Assembly (NCBI RefSeq): GCF_014645795.1 | Contig: NZ_BMMK01000027.1 | Span: 18,184 to 82,183 of the forward strand | Direction: 5' to 3' | Length of the DNA stretch: 64,000 bases | Origin: Longimycelium tulufanense | GTDB lineage: Bacteria; Actinomycetota; Actinomycetes; Mycobacteriales; Pseudonocardiaceae | Shown here: positions 18,658-27,632 of the stretch, one piece after another | Numbering within the stretch: position 1 is the first letter of the stretch | Layout: each line of letters opens with the position of its first letter | Notes under the pieces: generated by a model | What the model saw: the letters and a program-made list of their open reading frames with translations, nothing else | Databases searched by the model: none | What the model was told of the DNA's origin: nothing | Program-made: the position numbers and the translations under genes

Positions 18658-20799
18658 TCATGCCGGGACCGCGTCCGTGGGGCGCTCCCACGCCCGGTGC
18701 CGGGCCAGCTCCGCGCGGAGCGCCTCGGCGAACTCGGTGGCCAGGTCCTCACCGGCAACGGGGGTGGTCACCACGCCCTGGTCGACCACGACGCCCGCAC
18801 CGTCCCGGGCCAGGCTGGCGGAAACCCAGGGCTGGTCGAGCAGGTCGACACCGGTACCGAAGGCGGCGACCGGCTTGTGGTGCTTGTATGCCTCGGCAAT
18901 GAAATGCATGGCATAGCCGTTGTCGGCCAGGGCTCGCACGCTGTCCGGACCGCAGGGAACCACCACACCGTCGTATAGCACCGACGCCATGGTCGTGATG
19001 GCTCGGTCGACCGTCAGATCGTCACCCTCGACGGTGTGCACGGTGCCGTCGCTCGGCGCCAGGAGTTCCGGGACGACCTGGTGCTCACGGAGCCATGCCA
19101 CGAGCCTGCTCACGCCGGCCCCGTCCACGCCGTCCGCCACGAGCACGGCGACCTGCCGGGTGGCGGCCGACTCCATCGCCGTGCTGAGCTGGCTCAGCGC
19201 CGGCGAGCTGCGGCCGTGGTTGTCCACCACCGCCGCCGGGGGCTCGGGCCCCCCGATGCCCCGCGCGACCAGGACCGCCAGCTCGTGGTCGACGTGGTTG
19301 AGCCGGTCCACCACGGTGGCCCGCACCGACCGGTCCGTGACCCTGCCCAACTCGAACTGGAACGCCGCGACGATGTGCTTGCGCTCGGGCTCACTCATGC
19401 TGTTCCAGAACAGGGTTGCTTGGCTGGTGAAGTCGAGGAAGCTGTTGCTGCGACGTCGGATCTTGTGCCCCTCCACCTTCTCCTGGTAGTGCGAGAACAC
19501 GTCGGGACCGGGCCCGGCGATTTCCGGGTAACCGTCGGAGAGCGCGTTCTCACTGTAGCTGGTCCGTCCTTTGTGGATGAGGTGCTGGTGATAACCGTCG
19601 CGTTGGTTGTTGGTGACAGGCACGACCGGACTGTTCACCGGGATCTGGGGGAAATTGGGGCCACCCAGCCGGATGAGCTGGGTGTCGAGGTAGGAGAAGT
19701 TCCGGAACTGCAGTAGCGGGTCGTTGGTGAAGTCGATGCCGGGAACGAGGTTCGCGGTATGGAACGCAACCTGCTCGGTCTCGGCGAAGAAGTTGTCCGG
19801 GTTACGGTTCAAGGTCAACCGACCCACCGGCTGGACCGGCACCACCTCCTCGGGAATGATCTTCGTCGCGTCGAGCAGGTCGAAGTCGAAGGCAAACTCG
19901 TCTTCCTCCGCGACCAGCTGTACTCCCAGCTCATACTCCGGATGGTGGCCGCGTTCGATCGCGTCCCACAGGTCGCGCCGGTTGTAGTCCGGGTCCTTGC
20001 CGGCGATTTTCTGGGCCTCGTCCCACACCAGCGAGTGCGTACCCAGCACCGGAGTCCAGTGGAACTTGACGAACGTTCCCTTCCCTTCGGCGTTCACCAA
20101 CCGGAACGTGTGCACGCCGAATCCCTGCATCATCCGGTAGCTGCGGGGCAGGGCCCGGTCGGAGATCAGCCACATGACCATGTGCAGGGTCTCGGGCTGC
20201 TGGCCCACGAAATCCCAGAACGTGTCGTGCGCGGCCTGTGCCTGCGGGATCTCGTTGTGCGGTTCCGGTTTCAGCGCGTGCACGAGGTCGGGAAACTTGA
20301 TGCCGTCCTGGATGAAGAAGACCGGGATGTTGTTGCCGACCAGGTCGTAGTTCCCTTGCTGCGTATAGAATTTCGTCGCGAAACCACGCACGTCCCGAAC
20401 CGTGTCGGCCGAGCCGCGCGAGCCCGCGACGGTGGAGAAGCGGACGAAGACCGGGGTCCGCACCGAAGGGTCCGCCAGGAACTCCGCGACCGTGTACGGC
20501 ACCAGCCGGTCGTCGTAGGGCTGGAAGTACCCGTAGGCCCCGGCGCCACGGGCATGCACCACGCGTTCCGGGATCCGTTCGTGGTCGAAACGCGTGAGCT
20601 TCTCCCTGGCATGGAAGTCCTCCAACAGGGTCGGGCCGCGCTCGCCGGCCTTGAGCGCGTCATCGGTGTGGTCGACACGCACTCCCTGGTCGGTGGTGAG
20701 CTCGGACCCGGTGAGGTCGACGCGGACCGCGTCGAGCTGGCGTTGCTTGTCGTCCGTGCCCGGGGATGTGTCGTCGGGAGGACCGGGCTGGGCTGCCAT
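18658..20799 (-). CDS. katE: large-subunit haem catalase (HPII/KatE type)
   Basis: Hydrogen peroxide dismutating enzyme, 713 residues, which is the size of clade 2 catalases. The core carries the distal His in [14 protein letters not shown], the Asn of [10 protein letters not shown] and the proximal haem-ligand Tyr in [18 protein letters not shown]. After about residue 560 a flavodoxin/class I amidotransferase-like domain follows ([14 protein letters not shown], later [12 protein letters not shown]), typical of KatE. GGAGG precedes the ATG. Monocistronic; in relatives such catalases belong to the general-stress or stationary-phase response. Confidence 0.95.
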   Translation of the reverse strand: MAAQPGPPDDTSPGTDDKQRQLDAVRVDLTGSELTTDQGVRVDHTDDALKAGERGPTLLEDFHAREKLTRFDHERIPERVVHARGAGAYGYFQPYDDRLVPYTVAEFLADPSVRTPVFVRFSTVAGSRGSADTVRDVRGFATKFYTQQGNYDLVGNNIPVFFIQDGIKFPDLVHALKPEPHNEIPQAQAAHDTFWDFVGQQPETLHMVMWLISDRALPRSYRMMQGFGVHTFRLVNAEGKGTFVKFHWTPVLGTHSLVWDEAQKIAGKDPDYNRRDLWDAIERGHHPEYELGVQLVAEEDEFAFDFDLLDATKIIPEEVVPVQPVGRLTLNRNPDNFFAETEQVAFHTANLVPGIDFTNDPLLQFRNFSYLDTQLIRLGGPNFPQIPVNSPVVPVTNNQRDGYHQHLIHKGRTSYSENALSDGYPEIAGPGPDVFSHYQEKVEGHKIRRRSNSFLDFTSQATLFWNSMSEPERKHIVAAFQFELGRVTDRSVRATVVDRLNHVDHELAVLVARGIGGPEPPAAVVDNHGRSSPALSQLSTAMESAATRQVAVLVADGVDGAGVSRLVAWLREHQVVPELLAPSDGTVHTVEGDDLTVDRAITTMASVLYDGVVVPCGPDSVRALADNGYAMHFIAEAYKHHKPVAAFGTGVDLLDQPWVSASLARDGAGVVVDQGVVTTPVAGEDLATEFAEALRAELARHRAWERPTDAVPA

Positions 20800-21224
20800 G
20801 ACCTACCTCCAAGATCGCGTTGCTCGTGCGGCGGTGGCTGCCCCGCGGCCTACCCTCGGCCGTCGGCGGGGAAACCGCAGGTGGGGCAGGTCGGTCGAGG
20901 GGAGTAACCAGACCGGACGCACTGCGGCGTTGTGCGCAACGGCCAGGACACGGTGGGAGCAGCGCTGCGGGTTTCCGCAACCGCGGTCACTTCGTTCCAT
21001 GTCGCTCGTCCGGACGCGGTGTCGCGGGAGCGTCCCGGGGATCGACCGGTGCGGCGCCGCTACACATCCGTTATCACCACCGTCATGCGAAGGAGTGGGT
21101 GACGACACCTGGGGGGGTGACGGAGGTTGAGGAGCGGGGCCGGTTAGGCGTTGCCTTCCCGCCGAACCCGGCAGGAACTCACTTGCAGAACGCGACTTGT
21201 AACCGACTTGCACGGAGGCTTCCG
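20800..21224. other. divergent intergenic region, katE / type II PKS
   Basis: Contains the promoters of katE (minus) and the PKS operon (plus). The right end has three ACTTG(C/T)A repeats, listed separately. No gene is seen. Confidence 0.45.
21181..21212 (+). repeat. three ACTTGYA direct repeats before the PKS operon
   Basis: ACTTGCA, ACTTGTA and ACTTGCA start at 21181, 21195 and 21206. The last two are 11 bp apart, the spacing of heptamer repeats bound by SARP-type activators of polyketide clusters. They stop just short of the ribosome site of the first small gene, which is unusually close for an activator site, so the match may be chance. Confidence 0.3.
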
Positions 21225-21401
21225 GTGACCCGCAGGACCCGCCCGGTCCGGCTCAGGATCGCCGCGTTGGCGGCCGCCCCGAACCCCGCTACCGTCCGCC
21301 GGCTGCTGAGCCGCGTCGAGCAGCGCCGCACCGACCGCACCGACCCTCCTCCGGGCACCCAGCCCCCGCACCGGCCGGACCTGCCGGGGGGCGAACCGTG
21401 A
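21225..21401 (+). CDS. small basic protein leading the type II PKS operon
   Basis: Predicted 58-residue protein, not recognised. It has a basic N-terminal half ([17 protein letters not shown], then [12 protein letters not shown]) and a Pro-rich tail. Support comes from context: GGAGG with a 6-base spacer precedes the GTG, and its stop overlaps the ketosynthase start by four bases (GTGA). It may therefore be real, or serve mainly as a translational leader for the ketosynthase. No known minimal-PKS component has this size and composition. Confidence 0.5.
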   Translation: MTRRTRPVRLRIAALAAAPNPATVRRLLSRVEQRRTDRTDPPPGTQPPHRPDLPGGEP

Positions 21402-22663
21402 GCAGAGCGGCCGTCACCGGCCTGGGCGTGGTCGCCCCGGGTGGCATCGGCGTCAAGGAGTACTGGGAGCTACTCACCGCCGGTCGCACCGCGACCAGGA
21501 CCATCACCCACTTCGACCCGAACGGCTTCCGTTCCCGGATGGCCGCCGAGTGCGACTTCGAACCGGCCCATCATGGCCTGTCGCCCCAGCAGATCCGGCG
21601 CATGGACCGCTGCGCACAGATGGCCGTCGTGGCCGCCCGCGAGGCGTTGACCGACAGCGGCGTGCTCGGTGAGGCCCCACCCGAGCGCATCGGGGTGAGC
21701 CTGGGCAGCGCGGTGGGCTGCACCGTGAGCCTGGAGCGGGAGTACGTGGTGGTCAGCGACGGCGGCGCCCGCTGGGAGGTGGATCCCGGCTACGGCGCCC
21801 CACACCTCTACCACAGCCTCGTGCCCAGCTCGGTCGCTGCCGAGGTCGCCTGGGTGGCCGAGGCCGAGGGCCCGGTCACCATGGTCTCCACCGGCTGTAC
21901 CTCCGGCCTCGACGCGGTGGGGCACGGTGCCCGGCTGGTGGCGGACGGTCAGGCCGACGTCGTGGTGGCCGGGGCGGCCGACGCCCCGATCTCCCCCATC
22001 ACCGTGGCCTGTTTCGACGCCATCAAGGCCACCTCGCCCAGCAACGACGACCCCCAGCACGCCAGCCGGCCCTTCGATCTGGAGCGCAACGGTTTCGTGC
22101 TCGGGGAGGGCGCGGCCGTGCTGGTGCTGGAGTCGCCCGAGCACGCCGCCCGCCGGGGCGCCCGCGTCTACGCCACGATCGATGGTTTCGCCAACCGCTG
22201 CAACGCGTTCCACATGACCGGCCTGAAGCCCGACGGCGTGGAGATGGCGGAGGCGATCCGGCTGGCGCTGGCCGAGGCCGGGTTGCCCGCCTCAGCCGTC
22301 GACTACGTCAACGCGCACGGGTCCGGCACCAAGCAGAACGACCGGCACGAGACCGCGGCGATCAAGCGCGCCCTCGGCCCCCACGCCTACGACACCTGCG
22401 TCAGCTCCATCAAGTCGATGGTGGGTCACTCCCTCGGCGCGATCGGCTCCCTGGAACTGGCCGCCTCGGTACTGGCCATCCACCACGACGTCGTGCCGCC
22501 GACGGCCAACCTACACACCCCCGACCCCGAGTGCGACCTGGACTACGTTCCCCTGACCGCGCGGGAGAAACCGGTCGACGTCGTGCTGTCGGTGGGCAGC
22601 GGGTTCGGCGGCTTCCAGACCGCGGTCGTGCTGCGGGCTCCCGGGGAGGCCACGGGTGAGTGA
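21398..22663 (+). CDS. type II PKS ketosynthase alpha (KS)
   Basis: Condensing enzyme of an aromatic polyketide synthase, 421 residues. It joins malonyl-ACP units as a heterodimer with the chain-length factor encoded next. The nucleophile lies in [16 protein letters not shown] (Cys about 169), and the two His motifs are [12 protein letters not shown] and GHSLGAIGS. The resemblance is to spore-pigment (WhiE-like) and anthracycline-type KS-alpha proteins; product class cannot be set without phylogeny. It begins with GTG overlapping the preceding small gene and overlaps the next gene by eight bases. Confidence 0.93.
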   Translation: MSRAAVTGLGVVAPGGIGVKEYWELLTAGRTATRTITHFDPNGFRSRMAAECDFEPAHHGLSPQQIRRMDRCAQMAVVAAREALTDSGVLGEAPPERIGVSLGSAVGCTVSLEREYVVVSDGGARWEVDPGYGAPHLYHSLVPSSVAAEVAWVAEAEGPVTMVSTGCTSGLDAVGHGARLVADGQADVVVAGAADAPISPITVACFDAIKATSPSNDDPQHASRPFDLERNGFVLGEGAAVLVLESPEHAARRGARVYATIDGFANRCNAFHMTGLKPDGVEMAEAIRLALAEAGLPASAVDYVNAHGSGTKQNDRHETAAIKRALGPHAYDTCVSSIKSMVGHSLGAIGSLELAASVLAIHHDVVPPTANLHTPDPECDLDYVPLTAREKPVDVVLSVGSGFGGFQTAVVLRAPGEATGE

Positions 22664-23930
22664 ACCGGGGACGCCGATTGCCGTGGTGACCGGCATGTCC
22701 GCGGTGACCGCGATCGGGGTGGGGCTGGAAACCTACTGGGCCAACCTGCTCGACGGTGCCTGCGGCATCCGACCGCTGTCCCGCTTCGACACCACCGGCT
22801 ACCCCACGCGACTCGGTGCGGAAGTGGTGGACTTCGACAGCAGGGCGGTGCCCGGCCGGCTGGTCGTCCAGACCGACCGCTGGACGCACTTCGGGCTGTG
22901 GGCGGGCGAGCAGGCCCTCGCCCATGCCGGGCTCGACCCGGCGCAACTGCCCGGCTACGCCCTGTCCGTGCACACCGCCAGCTCCTCGGGCGGTAACGAG
23001 TTCGGCCAGCACGAGATGCAGGGACTGTGGTCGGTCGGCCCGCAACGAGTCGGGGCCTACCAGTCCATCGCCTGGTTCTACGCAGCCACCACCGGCCAGC
23101 TGTCCATCCGGCACGGCATGAAGGGCTGGTGCGGGGTCCTGGTGGCCGAGCAGGCCGGCGGCCTGGACACCTGCGCCCAGGCGCAACGGGCCCTGGCCCA
23201 GGGCTCGGCCGTGGTGCTCACCGGCGCGACCGAGGCCCCGCTCGCGCCCGCGGTCCTGACCTGCCACATCGCCAGCCGCCTGGTGAGTACCGCCGACGAC
23301 CCGCAACGCGCGTACCTGCCCTTCGACGAGGCGGCGAACGGGTTCCTGCCCGGGGAGGGCGGGGCGATGCTCGTCGTCGAGCCAGCCGATCGTGCGCGCA
23401 CCCGCGGCGCCCACCGCTACGGGGTGATCGCCGGCCACGCAGCCACCTTCGACCCGAGACCGGGCAGCGACCGGCCGCCCCGCCTCCGGCACGCCGTCGA
23501 ACAGGCGCTGGACGACGCCGACGCGCGGCCCGGCGACATCGACGTGGTGTTCGCCGATGCCCATGGCAGCCGGCCGGCCGACCAAGCCGAGGCACGGGCA
23601 CTCACCGAGGTGTTCGGCCGGTGCGGCGTACCGGTCACCACCACCAAGGCGGCCACCGGGCGACTGGCCGCCGGCAGCCCCGCGCTCGACGTCGTCACCG
23701 CGTTGCTGGCGATGCGGGACGGGGTGCTGCCGCACGTGGTCAACGTGCACCGGCCGGCCGTCGACCTCGACCTGGTGCTGGGGGCACCCCGCCCGGCACG
23801 ACCGCGCACGGCGCTGGTGCTCGCCCGCGGATACGCCGGCTTCAACTCAGCGCTCGTGGTACGGGCCCCGGAGCCGGATCCGCGGCATCCGGGAAGCACC
23901 GAGCAGGGGACAGCAAGCAGCGCGCAGTAA
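22656..23930 (+). CDS. type II PKS chain-length factor (KS-beta)
   Basis: Partner of the KS-alpha, 424 residues. It keeps the thiolase fold but lacks the nucleophile: the position reads VAEQAGGLD with Gln in place of Cys, the known chain-length-factor signature involved in malonyl decarboxylation priming. The heterodimer cavity sets chain length, which is not predictable by eye. The start overlaps the KS-alpha stop by eight bases, which favours equal production. Confidence 0.92.
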   Translation: MSEPGTPIAVVTGMSAVTAIGVGLETYWANLLDGACGIRPLSRFDTTGYPTRLGAEVVDFDSRAVPGRLVVQTDRWTHFGLWAGEQALAHAGLDPAQLPGYALSVHTASSSGGNEFGQHEMQGLWSVGPQRVGAYQSIAWFYAATTGQLSIRHGMKGWCGVLVAEQAGGLDTCAQAQRALAQGSAVVLTGATEAPLAPAVLTCHIASRLVSTADDPQRAYLPFDEAANGFLPGEGGAMLVVEPADRARTRGAHRYGVIAGHAATFDPRPGSDRPPRLRHAVEQALDDADARPGDIDVVFADAHGSRPADQAEARALTEVFGRCGVPVTTTKAATGRLAAGSPALDVVTALLAMRDGVLPHVVNVHRPAVDLDLVLGAPRPARPRTALVLARGYAGFNSALVVRAPEPDPRHPGSTEQGTASSAQ

Positions 23931-23964
23931 CCGAGAAAGCACGAGAGCAGGGAAGGAACACCTT

Positions 23965-24228
23965 TTGCTGGCCGAGAAGTTCACACTCTCCGATCTCATC
24001 GAGATCATGCGGGCCCGCGCCGGGGTCGCCGAGGGGGTGCGGTTGGACACCGCCATCGGTGACACCAGCTTCCTGGAGCTGGGCTACGACTCGTTGGCCG
24101 TGCTGGAGATCCAGGCCCGGATCGCCGAGCGGGTCGGCGTGTCGATGCCGGACGACGCGGTCTCCCGCATGCCCACCCCGAACGCCGCGGTCGAGTTCGT
24201 CAACCAGCAGCTGGCGCAGGGGCGGTGA
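23965..24228 (+). CDS. type II PKS acyl carrier protein
   Basis: Carrier protein of 87 residues that tethers the growing chain by a phosphopantetheine arm on the Ser of FLELGYDSLAVLE (about residue 41). The start is probably TTG at 23965, with GGAAGGA about seven bases upstream; no ATG or GTG in frame allows a complete first helix, because the next ATG lies inside the domain. It follows the chain-length factor after 34 bp and overlaps the cyclase start by four bases. Confidence 0.92.
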   Translation: MLAEKFTLSDLIEIMRARAGVAEGVRLDTAIGDTSFLELGYDSLAVLEIQARIAERVGVSMPDDAVSRMPTPNAAVEFVNQQLAQGR

Positions 24229-24698
24229 CCATGGCCGGGCACACCGACAACAGCATCGTCATCGCGGCACCGTTCGATCTCGTCTGGGAGCTGACCAACG
24301 ACGTCACCCGCTGGCCGCGGCTGTTCACCGAGTACGCCGCGGCCGAGGTGCTGGAGCGGACCGAGGACACCGTGCGGTTCCGCCTCACCATGCACCCGCA
24401 GCCGGACGGCACCGTGTGGAGCTGGGTGTCCGAACGGCGGATGGACCGGGCCGCCCGCGAGGTCCGCGCCCGCCGGATCGAGCTCGGTTGGTACGAGTAC
24501 ATGCACCTGCACTGGACCTACGCGGAGGTGCCGGGCGGGGTGTTGATGCGCTGGCGGCAGGATTTCGAGGTCCGTTCCGACGCGCCGGTCACCACCCAGC
24601 AGATCCAGGAGAAGATCAACCGGAGTACCAAGATCCAGATGGCGCACATCAAGGAGCGGGTCGAGGAGCACCACGCCGAGCTCTGCCGGTCGTCCTGA
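24225..24698 (+). CDS. aromatase/cyclase, SRPBCC fold
   Basis: Polyketide cyclase of 157 residues, the TcmN N-terminal/WhiE-ORFVI type that folds and aromatises the first ring of the poly-beta-ketone on the ACP. Typical features are NSIVIAAPFDLVWELTNDV at the start, WPRLFTEYAAAEVLE, WSWVSERRMD and the late MRWRQDFEV. It overlaps the ACP gene by four bases and is the last gene before a hairpin, so no ketoreductase, oxygenase or further cyclase is in the operon. Confidence 0.9.
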   Translation: MTMAGHTDNSIVIAAPFDLVWELTNDVTRWPRLFTEYAAAEVLERTEDTVRFRLTMHPQPDGTVWSWVSERRMDRAAREVRARRIELGWYEYMHLHWTYAEVPGGVLMRWRQDFEVRSDAPVTTQQIQEKINRSTKIQMAHIKERVEEHHAELCRSS

Positions 24699-25121
24699 AC
24701 GGCCGGAACCGACCCGCGACCGGGCCGGGGGTGCCGGAGGTCCCCTCCCCGCCGGCACCCCCATCCCCTCCCGCGCCCACCATGAGCCGCGGCCCCGGCC
24801 ACCGCCGGACAGCGTGACCGTCACGAATCCGGTGGCGCGACACCGACTCGGCACGCGGCGGGTAGGCGCCGTTGCTGGTTCCCGGCGTGCTCGAATGGCA
24901 GGGTCGGCGCAGCACCGCACGGCGTCCAGTCACACTCCTCCGTTCACTCCGCGACCCTCACCCGGGCGTACTACTACCTAACGTGGCCGCAGCGATGGCC
25001 TACGTCGCCATTCGGTGGTCATGCCGCTTACCCCGGTCGGGGAAGCAACATTGACATTCGGTGGATGACTGCTCACTCTGAGTTTGCCCCTGTCAGTGGC
25101 TGCCGCCGGGGAAGGACGGTC
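24699..25121. other. intergenic region after the PKS operon
   Basis: Contains the PKS terminator and, further on, the promoter region of the hexosaminidase. No coding pattern is visible. Confidence 0.45.
24727..24762 (+). terminator. terminator of the PKS operon
   Basis: Perfect 11-bp arms GGGGGTGCCGG and CCGGCACCCCC with a 14-base loop, 28 bp after the cyclase stop. Confidence 0.65.
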
Positions 25122-26729
25122 ATGAGTCGCCGAAACGCCGCGGCATGGCGTGTCCTGCTCGCGTTGCTCGCCATCTCCCTGCTGCTGTCCGGTGCCATCT
25201 CCTCCGCGTCACCGGTGTCCCCCCGTGCGGCGCTGACCAGCTACGCCGACATCGTCCCGGCTCCGATGGACGCCCGCCCGGGCGACGGCGCCCCGTTCAC
25301 CCTGCACCCGGGCAGCGTCGTTTCCGTCGAGCGAGGGTCGCCCGAGGCGGCGGATGTCGCAGAGCACCTCGTCGGCATACTCCGCCCGTCCACCGGATAC
25401 CTGCTGCCCATCGTGCCCGCCACCGAGATCCCGCGGGGGAGCAACGAGGGCATCGCCCTCCTGCTCTCCGATGTCGACCCCGCCGTGGGGGAGGAGGGCT
25501 ACCGGCTCGACGTGACCGAGCGGTTGGTGGTCATCCGGGCACGCACGGCCGATGGCTTGTTCGCCGGGGTGCAGACCCTGCGCCAGTTGCTGCCGCCGAA
25601 GGTGGAGAGCCGGGCGGTGCAGGCCGGGCCGTGGCAGGTTCCGGCCGGTCGCGTGCTCGACCGCCCGAGGTTCACGCACCGGGGTGCCATGCTCGACGTG
25701 GCACGGCATTTCATCCCCGCCGAGGACATCAAGCGCTACATCGACCAGATCGCGCTCTTCAAGATCAACCGCCTGCACCTGCACCTCACCGACGACCAGG
25801 GCTGGCGCATCGAGATCAAGAGCTGGCCGCGACTGGCGACCTACGGGGGCAGCACCCAGGTGGGCGGTGGTCCCGGCGGGTACTACACGCAGGAGGAGTA
25901 CCGCGAGATCGTCGAGTACGCGCGGCTGCGACGTATCACCGTGGTGCCCGAGATCGACATGCCCGGGCACACCAACGCGGCCTTGGCCTCCTACGCCGAG
26001 CTGAACTGCGACGGCGTGGCACCTCCGCTCTACACCGGCACCGACGTCGGCTTCAGCTCCCTGTGCGTGCCGCGGGAGATCACCTACCAGTTCATCGACG
26101 ACGTCATCCGCGAGGTGGCGGCCCTGACGCCGGGTCCCTACCTGCACATCGGCGGCGACGAGGCGCACGCCACGGATCCCGTCGAGTACCTGTACTTCAT
26201 GGCGCGGGTGACGCCGATCGTGCAGAAGTACGACAAGGTGCTGGTCGGGTGGAACGAGATCGCCAAGACCGACCCGCCGGAAGGCTCGCTGGTGCAGTAC
26301 TGGCACCTGAGCCAGACGAACGACGAGGTGGTCGAGGCCGTACGGCAGGGGAGCCGGGTCGTCATGTCCCCCGCGAAGCACGCCTACCTGGACATGAAGT
26401 ACCACCCGGGCACCCCGCTCGGGTTGACCTGGGCCGGCTACATCGAGGTCGCCGACGCCTACGGCTGGGATCCGGGCACGTACCTGGCCGGGGTCGACGA
26501 GTCGGCGATCGCCGGGGTGGAAGGTCCACTCTGGACGGAGACCATCACCAACCTGGACGAGATCGAGTTCATGGCCTTCCCGCGGCTGGCCGCGCTCGCC
26601 GAGCTGGCGTGGTCGCCCAAGGACGTGCACGGCTGGGAGGAGTTCCGGCACCGGCTGGGCGCGCAGGGACCACGGTGGCGCGTGATGGGCGTGGACTTCT
26701 ACCCCTCATCGCAGGTTCCGTGGCGCTGA
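25122..26729 (+). CDS. secreted beta-N-acetylhexosaminidase, GH20
   Basis: Exported glycosidase that removes terminal GlcNAc/GalNAc residues, for example in chitin or cell-wall glycan use. The 535-residue product begins with a classic signal peptide (SRRNAAAWRVLLALLA, cleavage near SASP). It then has the small GH20b-like domain and a TIM barrel (RFTHRGAMLDVARHFIP, HLHLTDDQGWRIEI, EIDMPGHTNAA). The catalytic Asp-Glu pair lies in HIGGDEAH (about 345). GAAGGA stands before the ATG at 25122; an earlier in-frame ATG at 25065 would spoil the signal peptide. Confidence 0.92.
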   Translation: MSRRNAAAWRVLLALLAISLLLSGAISSASPVSPRAALTSYADIVPAPMDARPGDGAPFTLHPGSVVSVERGSPEAADVAEHLVGILRPSTGYLLPIVPATEIPRGSNEGIALLLSDVDPAVGEEGYRLDVTERLVVIRARTADGLFAGVQTLRQLLPPKVESRAVQAGPWQVPAGRVLDRPRFTHRGAMLDVARHFIPAEDIKRYIDQIALFKINRLHLHLTDDQGWRIEIKSWPRLATYGGSTQVGGGPGGYYTQEEYREIVEYARLRRITVVPEIDMPGHTNAALASYAELNCDGVAPPLYTGTDVGFSSLCVPREITYQFIDDVIREVAALTPGPYLHIGGDEAHATDPVEYLYFMARVTPIVQKYDKVLVGWNEIAKTDPPEGSLVQYWHLSQTNDEVVEAVRQGSRVVMSPAKHAYLDMKYHPGTPLGLTWAGYIEVADAYGWDPGTYLAGVDESAIAGVEGPLWTETITNLDEIEFMAFPRLAALAELAWSPKDVHGWEEFRHRLGAQGPRWRVMGVDFYPSSQVPWR

Positions 26730-26793
26730 GCGAGCACCGGCAGGAGATGTCCGAATCCGGACGTGCCAGGCATTTCTCGTTCCGTACGGCTGC

Positions 26794-27573
26794 TCAGCCC
26801 GGTTGGCAGCGCTGACACCAGACGGTGCCGCGGCCACTGAGCCGACGCCGGGACAGCGGGGTGCCACACCGAGGACACGGGGCGTCCGGGGAGTCCCGGG
26901 CGCCGGTGAGCCATGAGCGACGGGGTGGCACCCGGCCGGTGGGGACGGCGGCGCGCAGGACCCGGCGCATCGTGTCGAACAGCACCCGGCGCCGGGCGTC
27001 GTCGAGCCGGTCCACCGGAGTCCACGGGGAGATGCGGGCCTGCCAGAGGATCTCGTCGGCGAGCAGGTTGCCCAGCCCGGCCAGAACCGACTGGTCGGTC
27101 AGGACGGACTTCACCCGGCCCCGCCGGCCGCGCAGCCGCTCCGTGAAGTCCCGGCGCGTGACGGACAACGCGTCCGGCCCGACCTTGGCCAGCAGCCCGG
27201 CGACCTCATCGGGCTCGTGGGCCAGCCGCACGCCCTGCAGCTTGCGCATGTCGCGGTACCGCAGCTCACCCCGGTCGAGCACGAATATCACTCGATCGTG
27301 GCGGTGGGGTGCCGCTTCCGTCCCGCACCAGTGCAGGGAGCCGGTCATCCCGAAGTGCAGGAGCACGGTCGGGCCGTCGGTGTGCGCGAGCAGCCATTTG
27401 CCGTGCCGCTCCGGCTCGTCGAAACGGTGCCCCCGCAGCGCGCGGTCGAGCGTGCCCGCCCCCACACCCCGGAGCACACCCGGATCGACGACCCGCACCC
27501 GCTCGATCCGGCGGCCCACCCCGTGCTCGGCGAGCACCCGGCGGAAGCCCTCCACGTCCGGCAGCTCGGGCAC
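26794..27573 (-). CDS. Fpg/Nei family DNA glycosylase
   Basis: Base-excision repair glycosylase/AP-lyase, 259 residues. After Met removal the catalytic Pro and Glu of PELPDVEGF are in place; most Fpg proteins read PELPEVE. The helix-two-turn-helix gives AGLGNLLADEILWQARISP, and a C-terminal zinc finger has CPRCG and CQRC pairs. Substrate preference (oxidised purines or pyrimidines) is not readable. It is divergent from the PolX gene with a 59-bp spacer that carries a palindrome, so two repair genes may be controlled together. Confidence 0.9.
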   Translation of the reverse strand: MPELPDVEGFRRVLAEHGVGRRIERVRVVDPGVLRGVGAGTLDRALRGHRFDEPERHGKWLLAHTDGPTVLLHFGMTGSLHWCGTEAAPHRHDRVIFVLDRGELRYRDMRKLQGVRLAHEPDEVAGLLAKVGPDALSVTRRDFTERLRGRRGRVKSVLTDQSVLAGLGNLLADEILWQARISPWTPVDRLDDARRRVLFDTMRRVLRAAVPTGRVPPRRSWLTGARDSPDAPCPRCGTPLSRRRLSGRGTVWCQRCQPG

Positions 27574-27583
27574 GTCGGCAGAG

Positions 27584-27607
27584 ATACCCGCCGGGGGCGG
27601 CGGGTAT
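27584..27607. promoter_or_regulatory. palindrome between two divergent DNA-repair genes
   Basis: Arms ATACCCGCCG and CGGCGGGTAT with four G between them occupy the middle of the 59-bp spacer between the glycosylase and polX. The position suits an operator acting on both promoters. No regulator is known for it. Confidence 0.45.
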
Positions 27608-27620
27608 GCCCACCTCGCCC

Positions 27621-27626
27621 TAGACT
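27621..27626 (+). promoter_or_regulatory. -10 element for a leaderless polX transcript
   Basis: TAGACT (TAnnnT) ends six bases before the polX ATG, and no ribosome site intervenes, so the transcript probably begins at the start codon. Confidence 0.5.
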
Positions 27627-27632
27627 CGGGGC

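Noticed and set aside
24225..24698. Considering the cyclase a heat-shock activator-type (AHSA1) protein
   Set aside because: Same broad fold, but the four-base overlap with an ACP gene and the TcmN/WhiE-like N-terminus favour a polyketide aromatase/cyclase.
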